The notes: generated from the sequence alone by a model not told the origin. Counted from the stretch's first letter, positions 44,498 through 52,983 are shown. The stretch is DNA of 64,000 nt from Candidatus Nitronereus thalassa (GCF_032191465.1 NZ_JAQOUE010000001.1:2759501-2823500); one strand, 5' to 3'. A program made the numbers and translations.

Positions 44498-45283
44498 ATG
44501 AACTCATTGGATTTAGAAGCCTTGTGTGATCTTGCCGTCGTCGCAGCGCAAGCGCCTGCTTCCCAAATCGTGCAGTGGTTTGAGGCAGACCATTTATCCG
44601 TTGAGCGAAAAGGCGATGGATCTCCAGTTACGATTGCCGATCGGGAGGCGGAGAGAACCATTCGTCAAATTTTATCTGATCATTCTCTTGCTTCGTCTTT
44701 TGATATTTTAGGGGAAGAGTTTGGCCAAGAAAAACAAGGTGCACGATACAGGTGGTTGATTGATCCGATTGATGGCACACGGTCCTTTGTAAACCGCATT
44801 CCTTTATTTGGGACTATCGTGGCTTTGGAAGATTCTATAGAAAAAAAGGTCCTCGTTGGGGTCATACATCTGCCTGTATTACAGCAAACCTATTCCGCGG
44901 CCCGCGGCTTAGGTGCGCATTGTGATGGCGTGGCACTTTCGGTTGGGCCCTCCATACCCTTAGGTGAGGCGTTCATCGCTACCGGAGATATCGCACAATT
45001 CATCAGCGTGGGATGTGAGAAAACCTATAATACGTTGGCTGAGCATTGTCCGTATTTACGCACGTACACCGATTGCTTTGGTCATGCGCTGGTCGTGAGG
45101 GGGGCGGTTTCGGCCATGCTCGACCCTGGATTGAACCCGTGGGATGCGCTGGCGACCCAGGTGTTAGTCGAAGAAGCTGGTGGGCAAATGATCATGCGGC
45201 CTTCAACGATTTCCAAAAAAATTGATGTCCTCTTTGGCAGTTCAGACACTGTGGAACAATTGAGAACGCTCGTTGAATTTTAA
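44498..45283 (+). CDS. Inositol monophosphatase family phosphatase, possibly histidinol-phosphatase
   Basis: A 261-residue Mg-dependent phosphatase. It has GDGSPVTIADREAE, GEEFGQE (metal Glu), WLIDPIDGTRSFV (the DPIDGT signature) and GLNPWDALATQVLVEEAGG (WD motif). The DGTRSFV variant resembles the HisN-type histidinol-phosphatases more than inositol phosphatases, but this is a judgement from memory of the families. ATG at 44498 is preferred over TTG at 44492. It stands between the polyphosphate genes and the regulator cluster. Confidence 0.82.
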   Translation: MNSLDLEALCDLAVVAAQAPASQIVQWFEADHLSVERKGDGSPVTIADREAERTIRQILSDHSLASSFDILGEEFGQEKQGARYRWLIDPIDGTRSFVNRIPLFGTIVALEDSIEKKVLVGVIHLPVLQQTYSAARGLGAHCDGVALSVGPSIPLGEAFIATGDIAQFISVGCEKTYNTLAEHCPYLRTYTDCFGHALVVRGAVSAMLDPGLNPWDALATQVLVEEAGGQMIMRPSTISKKIDVLFGSSDTVEQLRTLVEF

Positions 45284-45356
45284 ATCGCAGGCCATGTCCC
45301 CAGGCTTTAAGAATCCTACCAATAATATTTTTCTCTTCTTGACGCTTGGCGGGGCC

Positions 45357-45394
45357 GGGCAGCCATATAAAATGTGGGTATGAAAAGGCTGCCC
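45357..45394. other. Inverted repeat downstream of the phosphatase gene
   Basis: GGGCAGCC (45357-45364) and GGCTGCCC (45387-45394) are exact complements around a 22-base loop. It lies 74 bases after the stop. No T-run follows, so it may belong to a transcript 3' end or a regulatory site. Confidence 0.4.
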
Positions 45395-45454
45395 AGCAGT
45401 TAGCGGAGAAGAGTCGTGACGCTCCTCTTTGTAGGCTACACGTGTGGCTATTAG

Positions 45455-45482
45455 GTTAGCGAAAGTTAACAATGAGGTAAAT
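45455..45482 (+). promoter_or_regulatory. Pho box candidate 3
   Basis: GTTAGC (45455-45460), TTAACA (45466-45471) and GTAAAT (45477-45482) repeat every 11 bases. Downstream is a stretch with no firm gene until 45867, apart from the short secreted-peptide frame at 45633. Confidence 0.5.
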
Positions 45483-45632
45483 TTTTAAAAACCGGAGGGC
45501 CTTGTTAATAAAAGCTTACTTTAGGCGAAGTACTCACCAATTTGTTTAGATTCTATGATTAATAGCCTCCTCTCACAGTAGTTACCTTTTACAAAACAAC
45601 TTTCGCTTCCTCTCACTTTCGTGTTCCATAGT

Positions 45633-45713
45633 ATGGCTGTGTTCTCTCTTGGTACGTCTCCAGTGTTGGCGGATGATTTTGGCGAAAACACTGAGACCAG
45701 TTGTTTTACTTGA
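45633..45713 (+). CDS. Possible 26-residue secreted peptide or signal-peptide remnant
   Basis: The frame reads MAVFSLGTSPVLADDFGENT and ends ETSCFT. The upstream codons without ATG (LPLTFVFHS) extend a signal-peptide-like stretch ending at PVLA, a plausible cleavage site. There is no strong ribosome binding site; a GTG at 45621 is a second start. It may be a truncated relic of a secreted protein. The rest of the gap, 45483-45632 and 45714-45785, shows no gene. Confidence 0.25.
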   Translation: MAVFSLGTSPVLADDFGENTETSCFT

Positions 45714-45785
45714 GATGATTTTCCCAGGAAGTAGAATGGGGCCCTGTGGGGGGCAATCTTATTGAGGGTCTCATTTTAACAAATG

Positions 45786-45813
45786 GTTACATTTTTCTAA
45801 CAGGATTGTCATA
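45786..45813 (+). promoter_or_regulatory. Pho box candidate 4, before the orphan regulator
   Basis: GTTACA (45786-45791), CTAACA (45797-45802) and GTCATA (45808-45813) repeat every 11 bases. TATGTT (45823-45828) lies at the right distance for a -10 of a PhoB-type promoter, so transcription would begin near 45835. Confidence 0.65.
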
Positions 45814-45866
45814 TGGTTCCTCTATGTTTTCCTGTTGTGAGTATACGTGACCCACAGCCCTATACC

Positions 45867-46202
45867 ATGCCCTGCCTTCGTCCCATCGGCATCGATGATG
45901 TTTTGATTGATCCATTTGCCCAGGAAATTCGCACAAAAGGAAAGGCCATAAAACTCACCAAGATTGAATTTCGTTTGCTGTGGATTCTTGGCTCAAATCC
46001 TGATGTGGTGCTTAGCCGTGAGGAAATCTTATGCAAAGTATGGGGAGAAGGAGTTTTTGTAGAACCAAGAACCGTAGATGCTCATATTGCGCGTTTACGT
46101 CGGCTTTTGAGGAACGAAACGGAACTTTTTCCTTCTATTGAAACCGTGTGGGGGATCGGGTACTGTTTTAGAATGAAAAATGGTCAACCTGGGAATCCAT
46201 AA
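45867..46202 (+). CDS. Orphan OmpR/PhoB-type DNA-binding protein without receiver
   Basis: 111 residues comprising only the winged-helix domain: IGIDDVLIDPFAQEIRTKGK, then LTKIEFRLLWIL, LSREEILCKVWGEGVFVEPR, RTVDAHIARLRRLLRNE and the final strand VWGIGYCFRM. No receiver precedes it on this strand. The start at 45813 overlaps the Pho box and would lie before the predicted transcript start, so the ATG at 45867 is chosen. It lies 113 bases upstream of ppx. It could compete with or modulate PhoB at Pho boxes. Confidence 0.8.
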   Translation: MPCLRPIGIDDVLIDPFAQEIRTKGKAIKLTKIEFRLLWILGSNPDVVLSREEILCKVWGEGVFVEPRTVDAHIARLRRLLRNETELFPSIETVWGIGYCFRMKNGQPGNP

Positions 46203-46265
46203 CCTCCTTAAACGACCATTCCAAGTGTTGCACCTCATTATTCTTTGTCCATTGTAAATTTGTGC

Positions 46266-46297
46266 CGGTGAACGCCTGCCTTTTCGTTCGGTGAACG
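46266..46297 (+). promoter_or_regulatory. Direct repeat before ppx
   Basis: CGGTGAACG occurs at 46266-46274 and 46289-46297, 23 bases apart, about two helical turns, just before the ppx start at 46316. This is suitable for binding a dimeric OmpR-type protein on one DNA face. Confidence 0.45.
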
Positions 46298-46315
46298 ATC
46301 AAGAAAGTGTAGACA

Positions 46316-47857
46316 ATGGCTAAACTCGCTGTCATCGATATTGGTACCAATTCCATTCATATGGTTCTTGCAGATATTGAACCGGATGGGTCGTATAAGA
46401 TTGTCGATCGGTTCAAAGACATGACGCGCCTGGGAGATGGAACGTTCCGGCAGAAATGCTTGTCTGATGAGACCATGTCAAAAGGGCTTGAGGTGCTTTG
46501 CAATCTCACGACCCTGGCTCGAAACAAGGGATACTCGAAAATAATCATGACGGCCACCAGTGCCGTGCGAGAAGCCAAGAATGGAGGCGCGTTTATCAAG
46601 GCCGTGGCCGACGCCACTCGCGTTCGTGTGCAAGTCGTGACTGGGCAAGAAGAGGCACGGCTGATTTATTTAGGCATCCGCCATAGTATGGAATTAACGG
46701 ATATTCCTGCCCTGATGGTAGATGTTGGCGGGGGGTCGGTTGAAATCATTGCTGGCACCCGCGATCGTCTCGTCGGAGCGCTCAGTTTGAAACTGGGAGC
46801 TATTCGTTTGAAAGACCAATTTTTTACCAAAGCCCCGCCGACCAAAAGTAAACTACGTGAATGTGCACGCACCCTTGAACATGAACTTCGAGAATCATTG
46901 GAGCGCTTAAAACTCGACGAGCTGGACCGTATCATTGCATCGTCGGGGATGGCAGCCAATTTAGCCGAGATTGTGTATTTACATCGGACTGGTCGCCCTA
47001 TTCCCCAACTCAATCTGTCTACGATCAGTCTAAAAGAAATTCGGATGGTGGAGGAACGATTGGCTAGGAACACGGTCCCGAAACGATTAGAAATTCCTGG
47101 GTTGGATCCTCGTCGAGTGGATACCTTGTTGCCCGCCGTCATGCTGCTCAGAATTCTTCTTGAGCTTACGGGGCAAAAGGATATAACGATCAGTGATAAG
47201 GCCATTCGCGAAGGGCTGATCTACGATTTTATCCAGAAAAATAAAGAGAAGATCCAAATTGAGCAGGAAGTGCCCAACGTTCGACTTCGGAATGTCATCT
47301 CGCTTGCCCGGCGATGTCAATATTCCAAAGCCCACTCACATCACGTAGCGGGCTTAGCGACCTCGTTGTTTGATCAAACACGGACCCTTCATCAATTAGG
47401 CGAGCAGGAACGGGAATGGTTGTCCTATGCCGCCATCCTCCATGATGTGGGATATGTGATTAATCCACGGCAACATCACAAGCATGGATATTATTTGATT
47501 ACGAATAGTGATTTGGCAGGATTTACGTCTGACGAAATTGAAATCATTGCCAATCTGACTCGGTATCATCGGCGGGCCATGCCGGGGACTCGCCATGCGG
47601 GTTATCAATCCCTGTCGTTGTCAGACCAAAAGAAAGTAAGAGTATTAAGCGCTCTGCTTCGAATCGCCGATGGATTGGATCGTAGCCATTTTTCTATTAT
47701 CCGTGACCTTGAGGTACACGTTGGAAAAGCGATTACGATTCGATTGAATGTGTCTGGGGATCCGGAGCTTGAAGTATGGACAGCACAGAATCGTGCTGAT
47801 CTGTTTGAGAAGATTTTTAAACGAAAAGTAAAATTCGTCACAAACGCTGATACATAA
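46316..47857 (+). CDS. ppx: Exopolyphosphatase / guanosine pentaphosphatase family with HD domain
   Basis: A 513-residue Ppx/GppA protein. The N-terminal actin-like fold has VIDIGTNSIHMVLADI, TATSAVREAKNGGAF and VDVGGGSVEIIAG. The C-terminal half is an HD phosphohydrolase-like domain with SHHVAGLATSLF, AAILHDVGY and RYHRR. These enzymes cut phosphate from polyphosphate ends or dephosphorylate pppGpp. The genes ppk1, CYTH-CHAD and ppx lie within 8 kb, so this is most likely the exopolyphosphatase. Confidence 0.93.
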   Translation: MAKLAVIDIGTNSIHMVLADIEPDGSYKIVDRFKDMTRLGDGTFRQKCLSDETMSKGLEVLCNLTTLARNKGYSKIIMTATSAVREAKNGGAFIKAVADATRVRVQVVTGQEEARLIYLGIRHSMELTDIPALMVDVGGGSVEIIAGTRDRLVGALSLKLGAIRLKDQFFTKAPPTKSKLRECARTLEHELRESLERLKLDELDRIIASSGMAANLAEIVYLHRTGRPIPQLNLSTISLKEIRMVEERLARNTVPKRLEIPGLDPRRVDTLLPAVMLLRILLELTGQKDITISDKAIREGLIYDFIQKNKEKIQIEQEVPNVRLRNVISLARRCQYSKAHSHHVAGLATSLFDQTRTLHQLGEQEREWLSYAAILHDVGYVINPRQHHKHGYYLITNSDLAGFTSDEIEIIANLTRYHRRAMPGTRHAGYQSLSLSDQKKVRVLSALLRIADGLDRSHFSIIRDLEVHVGKAITIRLNVSGDPELEVWTAQNRADLFEKIFKRKVKFVTNADT

Positions 47858-47891
47858 ACGTTTGGCTAGGCGCCCGAATCTTGGGTCAGAG

Positions 47892-48395
47892 TTATCCCCG
47901 GCCCAATTGGCGAAGATGTGCTGGCGGCAACCACCATTCCAGGACTCCCGCTCCAGCTCGTGGTCTGCCTTCAAAATAAATGGAGCAGGCTCCGGCCTTT
48001 TTCATCGACATTCCTGGTGTGGGTTGTCCGCACACCATTACCCCCGCCGTAGACCCAAGATGCGGTTCATGTCCCACGCACAATAGTGTAGCGTCTCTTG
48101 AGAAAGAGCCGAGGAATTTGACGAAATGTTCGGGTGAAGCCTCAGATAGGAGTTCTGGACTTAATTGGGCATCTTCGGAAATTCCTAAAATGTCCTTCGC
48201 AATTTTTGCGGTTTGTTGTGTTCGAAGAAAAGGACTACACAGTATGTGGGCCGGGCGAACGTCAAGTTGATGAAGCCCCTTCGCCACTTTCGTTGTTTTC
48301 TCAATCCCTTCTTCCGTCAATGGCCGAGTTCGGTCCTCACCGTTCCAATCATGCCACTCAACCGCAATCCCATGTCGAAGCAAAATGCAGCGCAT
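47892..48395 (-). CDS. sixA: Phosphohistidine phosphatase SixA-like
   Basis: A 167-residue histidine phosphatase (phosphoglycerate mutase-like fold) starting MRCILLRHGIAVEW, with the RHG catalytic motif at residues 7-9, a second Arg in SPFLRTQQTA, and VGHEPHLGS with the second catalytic His. SixA removes phosphate from phosphohistidine. It is convergent with ppx and 34 bases from it. In this neighbourhood it could act on phosphorelay or polyphosphate-linked histidine phosphate, but this is speculation. Confidence 0.88.
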   Translation of the reverse strand: MRCILLRHGIAVEWHDWNGEDRTRPLTEEGIEKTTKVAKGLHQLDVRPAHILCSPFLRTQQTAKIAKDILGISEDAQLSPELLSEASPEHFVKFLGSFSRDATLLCVGHEPHLGSTAGVMVCGQPTPGMSMKKAGACSIYFEGRPRAGAGVLEWWLPPAHLRQLGRG

Positions 48396-48536
48396 AAATC
48401 CTCAAATCAAAATAACCTGCGCCGATTGTAACAAAGGGGAAAGGGCAGAGAAAGGGGATTCCCATGATAAAATCTTTTGGGAATCGATTTTTTTGGGGAA
48501 CGATAGTGATGGGAGGCGAATCTGATCCAGGAACAA

Positions 48537-49052
48537 TCAGCGGGTGGCTTCCACAGGGATGTCGCCCTTTGTGGGTGACCACTGGACCGCTACTACGCGG
48601 ATGATGGCCAGAGCGAGAAGGATACCGCCCAGGATAATCCATTTTTCTTGAGGAGCATCTCGAAACCACATGGAGATGACTTCGGTGAGCATGACCACAA
48701 GAATTGTATCGACGATAAACGTGACCTTGACGCGTCCTTCGGAAAAATAGGTCAAGGTGGTTTTAAAGACTTCGACAATGGCCAATAAGATGAGCGTGTT
48801 GACGATGACTTGCCGTAAGGCAATTTCTAGAGGACTGGAAAAGAGGAGATGAAGCTCCACAAATGTCATGAGTACGCCACCGGCCAAGGCGGTCAAGATC
48901 GTGATGATGAGTAAGCTTAAGACGATCTTGATACCTTGCATCCAAATGTCCGTCATATTGAGGGACAACAGATGCCCTAATGGAGAACGACCATTTGGAT
49001 TCCATGATTGCCCAGAAGCCTGTGTTGATGAGGAGAGAAAGTTAAAAATCAT
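48537..49052 (-). CDS. psiE: PsiE-like membrane protein (phosphate starvation inducible)
   Basis: 171 residues from the ATG at 49052. Four hydrophobic segments (IVLSLLIITILTALAGGVLM, VIVNTLILLAIVEVFKTTLT, VTFIVDTILVVMLTEVISMW, WIILGGILLALAIIRVVAV) match the PsiE family, including the EVFKTTLTYFSEGRVKVTFI core. The function is unknown; in E. coli it is induced by phosphate starvation. It overlaps the CBS gene stop by 11 bases and shares an operon and Pho box with it. Confidence 0.82.
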   Translation of the reverse strand: MIFNFLSSSTQASGQSWNPNGRSPLGHLLSLNMTDIWMQGIKIVLSLLIITILTALAGGVLMTFVELHLLFSSPLEIALRQVIVNTLILLAIVEVFKTTLTYFSEGRVKVTFIVDTILVVMLTEVISMWFRDAPQEKWIILGGILLALAIIRVVAVQWSPTKGDIPVEATR

Positions 49053-49428
49053 CGATGGCCACCGGGTGTAACAGGTCGCGGACGCTAATAATGCCGATAA
49101 TGGCTTCGTGATCATCAGTCACAGCCAAATGCCGGACGTTGGATTGTTCCATGAGGTCGGCGACACCCCAGATGGGTCGATCTTGATTGATGCAAATGAC
49201 CGGAGCACTCATCACGCTTGCGACCGACGTGCTTTCTGGCGAAAGGTTCATGGCCATGACTTTTCGAACGAGGTCGGTTTCGGTCACGATCCCGACAATA
49301 TGATCGTGCTCCTTCACAAACACACTGCCAATTTTTAACACCCGCATCATCATGGCTGCCGAGTAAGCGGTCTCATGACTTTGAACCGAGGTGAGGTCCT
49401 GTTTCATTAACTCTTTGACTTTAAGCAC
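49042..49428 (-). CDS. CBS-domain protein
   Basis: 128 residues with two CBS repeats (SAAMMMRVLKIGSVFVKEHD ... GIVTETDLVRKVM; PIWGVADLMEQSNVRHLAVT ... GIISVRDLL). Such pairs bind adenosyl nucleotides or other ligands and regulate partners. The gene lies between the small ORF and psiE in a Pho-boxed operon. The partner may be PsiE itself. Confidence 0.88.
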   Translation of the reverse strand: MLKVKELMKQDLTSVQSHETAYSAAMMMRVLKIGSVFVKEHDHIVGIVTETDLVRKVMAMNLSPESTSVASVMSAPVICINQDRPIWGVADLMEQSNVRHLAVTDDHEAIIGIISVRDLLHPVAIDDF

Positions 49429-49449
49429 TCGCGTCTCCTTTGTTGTAAT

Positions 49450-49650
49450 TTACGAATAAAAAATAGAAGCAGGCATCCGACAAAGCCTTTCCTCTATAGT
49501 GATTAACGATTGAATACCTTGTGGGTGTTTGATCCGCAAAACGGGGTACAACTTTCGTTGGTGACGAGACAATTGGTTCAATGATTGAATGGCATATCGC
49601 AAGGGCTGTAAACAGGTTACTATCATGAGAGCCGTAGCGAGCAGTTTCAT
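49450..49650 (-). CDS. Small secreted or membrane-anchored protein
   Basis: 66 residues starting MKLLATALMIVTCLQPLRYA, which reads as a hydrophobic signal, then a basic stretch (RHQRKLYPVLRIKHPQG). The ATG follows a perfect AAGGAG eight bases upstream. It ends 21 bases before the CBS gene in the same direction, so it opens the CBS-psiE operon. No family is recognised. Confidence 0.65.
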   Translation of the reverse strand: MKLLATALMIVTCLQPLRYAIQSLNQLSRHQRKLYPVLRIKHPQGIQSLITIEERLCRMPASIFYS

Positions 49651-49738
49651 ATCCGAATCTCCTTGTCAGACATCAGGAATGTGAGTTTTTTCCATGCTGG
49701 CAACATAGCAAGGGTATTTTACCGCTAGATCACGCCTT

Positions 49739-49755
49739 TGTTAGCTTTGGGTTAA
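49739..49755 (-). promoter_or_regulatory. Pho box of the small ORF-CBS-psiE operon
   Basis: On the minus strand TTAACC (49755-49750) and CTAACA (49744-49739) are separated by five bases, the same 11-base spacing as the other boxes. Only two repeats are present. They lie about 90 bases upstream of the small gene. Confidence 0.55.
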
Positions 49756-49903
49756 ATTCATAGAAGTCTCCATGAGTCTTAACCGATATCTTTGCTTTTC
49801 ATATGACGATTGAGAAAGAATGAAGAGAAACCTTTTACAAACCAGGATTTCTTGAGGTGTCTTGAAAAACATTGGAATCAAATAAAACCGAGAGCGTCGT
49901 CTT

Positions 49904-49939
49904 GGCCAGGAGCTTCCCCGCCAGGGGCTGTGGCTGGTC
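49904..49939 (+). other. Leader hairpin candidate before the lipoprotein gene
   Basis: GGCCAGGAGC and CCCC pair with GGGG and GCTGTGGCTGGTC through several mismatches, followed by TTTT. The stem is interrupted. It lies 43 bases before the gene at 49982. Otherwise the 331-base gap 49651-49981 holds only the Pho box. Confidence 0.35.
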
Positions 49940-49981
49940 TTTTGGAAACCTTTTGAAAAAACCTCTCTGCAAAGGAGTGAC

Positions 49982-50656
49982 ATGAACATTCGAACATGCT
50001 GGGGTATGGTCATGCTCTTTGGTGCGCTGTTGTTGGTCTCAAGCTGCGCAGCCCCTCATTTTTTCACGGTGACGATTTATGAAAGCCCCAATCGAGTCGT
50101 TAAACTTCAAGCTGTGCCCGATGCGAACCATGGAAAAGGCTTTTCCCATCCCGTCGACATTGATCAGGAGCAGTTGTCCGCGGCGATGCGAGGGCTTCAG
50201 GTCGAGATTCATAATGCGGCATTGTCGATTCCATTTCTTGGAGGGTCGAATACCCCTGGGCGGCGCAGGGCGTTTAGTGACAACGAGATCAAATTTTTTG
50301 CACCCCTGTTTGCCAAAGGATTAGCGCAAGCTACTCCGGAAGAACTCATCACGTTTTACGAAAATGCCGAAGTCTCGGATCAGTATGAGCTCACAACTTC
50401 AGGAGGATTGTATGTGAAGGGAGAGGAAATTCATTTTTTGATCAGCAATTTTGGTGTCAAGACACGGATTTGGCAGGATAACGAGCAATATGAAGCGCCT
50501 TACCACTTACGACCCATGGAGCCTATGGATCCCCAGCCTGGCCGTCTGGTTTTTGAACATTCCCAACTTATGGTAGAGCCTCAGCGAGGGATACTCAATA
50601 TCGGCCTTACCGCCGAACCCTGGGAGGTGGGGGTGCGGTGGAAGGAATTGAAGTAG
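49982..50656 (+). CDS. Hypothetical lipoprotein
   Basis: A 224-residue protein with a lipoprotein signal (VMLFGALLLVSSCAAPHFF; lipobox VSSC). The mature region has no recognised domain; it contains TVTIYESPNRVVKLQAVPD, GRRRAFSDNEIKFFAPLFAK and a beta-rich C-terminus. AAAGGAG precedes the ATG. It lies at the edge of the phosphate island, but no phosphate motif is visible. Confidence 0.75.
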   Translation: MNIRTCWGMVMLFGALLLVSSCAAPHFFTVTIYESPNRVVKLQAVPDANHGKGFSHPVDIDQEQLSAAMRGLQVEIHNAALSIPFLGGSNTPGRRRAFSDNEIKFFAPLFAKGLAQATPEELITFYENAEVSDQYELTTSGGLYVKGEEIHFLISNFGVKTRIWQDNEQYEAPYHLRPMEPMDPQPGRLVFEHSQLMVEPQRGILNIGLTAEPWEVGVRWKELK

Positions 50657-50713
50657 GTATCTTCGATGAAGATGCCTAGAACTAGCCGTTAAGGTGAAAA
50701 TAGACTTTGCCAA

Positions 50714-51268
50714 TTAAGGGGACACGCAATATGTTTTGACTATGGGAGGATACCCGGTATTTTCCGTGTCAGGGGAAACATTTAATTCGCTGGATCCGGT
50801 TTTCCATACCCGAAGACATTGAACGATAATATAGGGAGTGTTCGTCGAGGTTCCTACCATGGTGGTAGTGTTTTTGGTTCCTGCCAATTGGCCGATGGCA
50901 ATGAACATATTCCCTTGAAGTGAAAGAAACGAGCCTAATGCTTTTGGGTAAAGCAGTTCCAACCGCCTTCCAGATTGCTGAGTTTCTAGAGCTTCTTTTG
51001 ACTCGGCCCCAAAATTGTTATTTGCGGGATAAGGCAACCAATTAGCGGATAGTATCATCCCTTCAGAAGTGGATTCTATACGTGAGACTCTTCCAGCAAC
51101 TTTGATGGGATATTCTGTTAATGACCGTGGAGTGGTCAGAAGTTGATCATACTCAGCGGGAGTGTCTATGGTTTTAGCATCAATATTTGGGAAAGTGGAC
51201 ACCGTGGCACAGCTGGCGAGAATCCAAAAGATTCCTACAAGCCCTCGGGATAACCGTCTGTGTCCCAT
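50714..51268 (-). CDS. Slp-family outer-membrane lipoprotein
   Basis: 184 residues from the ATG at 51268, which follows AAGGAGG; an upstream in-frame ATG at 51367 adds an unconserved leader. The signal ends in lipobox LASC. The mature region (PNIDAKTIDTPAEYDQLLTT, IKVAGRVSRIE, GRRLELLYPKALGSFLSLQG, IAIGQLAG) has the layout of the Slp/YeaY starvation lipoproteins. Family assignment is likely, function unknown. Confidence 0.7.
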   Translation of the reverse strand: MGHRRLSRGLVGIFWILASCATVSTFPNIDAKTIDTPAEYDQLLTTPRSLTEYPIKVAGRVSRIESTSEGMILSANWLPYPANNNFGAESKEALETQQSGRRLELLYPKALGSFLSLQGNMFIAIGQLAGTKNTTTMVGTSTNTPYIIVQCLRVWKTGSSELNVSPDTENTGYPPIVKTYCVSP

Positions 51269-51394
51269 GGTGAACCTCCTTGTCTGATCGGTAAACTTCC
51301 CAGTGAAATCTCCGAAAGGTTTGTCCTCAGAGTATGAGTTCCCGACTATAACCCTTGGTGGATCCATTTCGGTCCCATTACTTTTTGGAAAGAT

Positions 51395-52825
51395 TCAGAA
51401 TGAAATATCATATTGGAGACGGAAGCGTTGTTCTGTCAGTTCCCCCCCTGGCTGAGCCAGAGTCAAATGCGAGACGTCAATGGTGATTTTGTTTTGGTGC
51501 CCGGCAATAAACCAATTGACGGCGGAAGTAAATTCCTGATTTTTGTCAGACGCGACTGACACGTTTGGATCTACAAATGCGTATCGAAGGGCGAGTTCGA
51601 GTTCTTCCGGAATAAATGGGATCAGGTAATGAAAGAAGTACCCAATTTGAGTGTAACTGCCCATTAAGTTAGTCTGCATTCCCGTGCCAGAATCTTTTAT
51701 TTGCTTCCAGTGATATTCATGTTGCAAGGAAAATCCTCGATATTTGAATGCGGTTTCCTCAAGCAATTGGTCGACACGATAGCGGCCTCTTCCTGTGGTG
51801 GGAATGGGAAACATGGCTGTTGATATGGTTCCGCCGCCGCTGGAAGAAAATCGGGTAAAATTACTAATATTCGTGGTGGCGCCAAACGAGAGACTACCGG
51901 CCGGACGTTCATGGTATTCGATATCGCTTTGTGAAAATTCGAGATCCCGTCCTATGAAATTCCATTGCAAACGACCCATCCACATCATATTGTCATCATC
52001 GTTATTGCTGGTTCCTCTCCCCGTTCCCGTGAACACTCCGGCGTAATACCACAGATCCAGGATGGTGCCAGGGAACAGGTGCCCGTACAACATGGCCCCT
52101 TGTTGTCGGTCCAATGTAAAGAGCGTGTTGACAATAGAGCGTTCCACAAATTGTTGTTTGCCGGAAGAATCCACTCGCTCGCGGTTGTAATTGATTTTCC
52201 ATTGCCCGATGCGGAGTTGCAGCCATTTAAATTTTTCCAGAGATAGCCGCCAATCGATCAGCCGAGTTCCGCCTCCTGCTCCTGTCGTACCACTTCCTCC
52301 TTCGGCCCAATCAATTTCGAAATAAAATTTGATCCAAGGCCGATATCCATGTCCGCCAACTTTTAACCGGGCGCGGCGAATTTCAAAAGAACTTTCGGGG
52401 CCATCCATGAAGGCCGAGGCGGTCAGCAGGTCACCCCGTTCCGGATAGGAATAGCGGAATTGAAAGCGGTTTTGAATTTGCAGTGCATATTTATTATCGC
52501 GTGATTTGAGTTCAAACCCTTTCGCACCATAGCCAACAATGATGGGAAATTCCTCGAGAAACCGCTTTTCTTCTTCGACTTGCTTTTTCTCCGTTCTTGA
52601 TTTCAGGCGTATCCAATCTTCCTTAGTCAAAAGTCCCTTTTCGTACAACGTATCTGCAAGGTCGCCCTGCAACATCACCTCAGGTGCTCCATCTTCACCA
52701 GTATCGGAAGAGGCATCGGGTAAGGTGCCGACCCCGAGTTTCGAGGAGGGCTCTGCCGCTTTGCTTACGGTAGTGGTGGAGAGGACAAGAAGGCCCGCAA
52801 AGACAAAGCAAGCGTATTTGCACAT
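51395..52825 (-). CDS. Phosphate-selective porin O/P family protein 1
   Basis: A 476-residue outer-membrane protein with a signal peptide (FVFAGLLVLSTTTVSKAAE) and a C-terminal Phe. After a short helical N-terminus (LYEKGLLTKEDWIRLKSRTE) come sixteen-strand type barrel segments: GYRPWIKFYFEIDWAEG, QLRIGQWKINYNRERVDSSG, RYAFVDPNVSVASDKNQEFT. These match OprP/OprO-like porins, which admit phosphate or polyphosphate in Pseudomonas. The lysine-ring residues cannot be judged by eye. A paralogue lies immediately upstream. Confidence 0.85.
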   Translation of the reverse strand: MCKYACFVFAGLLVLSTTTVSKAAEPSSKLGVGTLPDASSDTGEDGAPEVMLQGDLADTLYEKGLLTKEDWIRLKSRTEKKQVEEEKRFLEEFPIIVGYGAKGFELKSRDNKYALQIQNRFQFRYSYPERGDLLTASAFMDGPESSFEIRRARLKVGGHGYRPWIKFYFEIDWAEGGSGTTGAGGGTRLIDWRLSLEKFKWLQLRIGQWKINYNRERVDSSGKQQFVERSIVNTLFTLDRQQGAMLYGHLFPGTILDLWYYAGVFTGTGRGTSNNDDDNMMWMGRLQWNFIGRDLEFSQSDIEYHERPAGSLSFGATTNISNFTRFSSSGGGTISTAMFPIPTTGRGRYRVDQLLEETAFKYRGFSLQHEYHWKQIKDSGTGMQTNLMGSYTQIGYFFHYLIPFIPEELELALRYAFVDPNVSVASDKNQEFTSAVNWFIAGHQNKITIDVSHLTLAQPGGELTEQRFRLQYDISF

Positions 52826-52983
52826 AGGTTGTATGGCTTTTTAGATTTTTTGATTTTGAGTCGTGGCGTTGACTGATTTTCCGATAGGATTTTGGTGATG
52901 ATATTCAACTAGAGACTGAAGCGTCAATCACAAATTTCCTAGGGTTTGAGAATGTCCTGGAAGGCCGGATTGGAGAGAAAACT

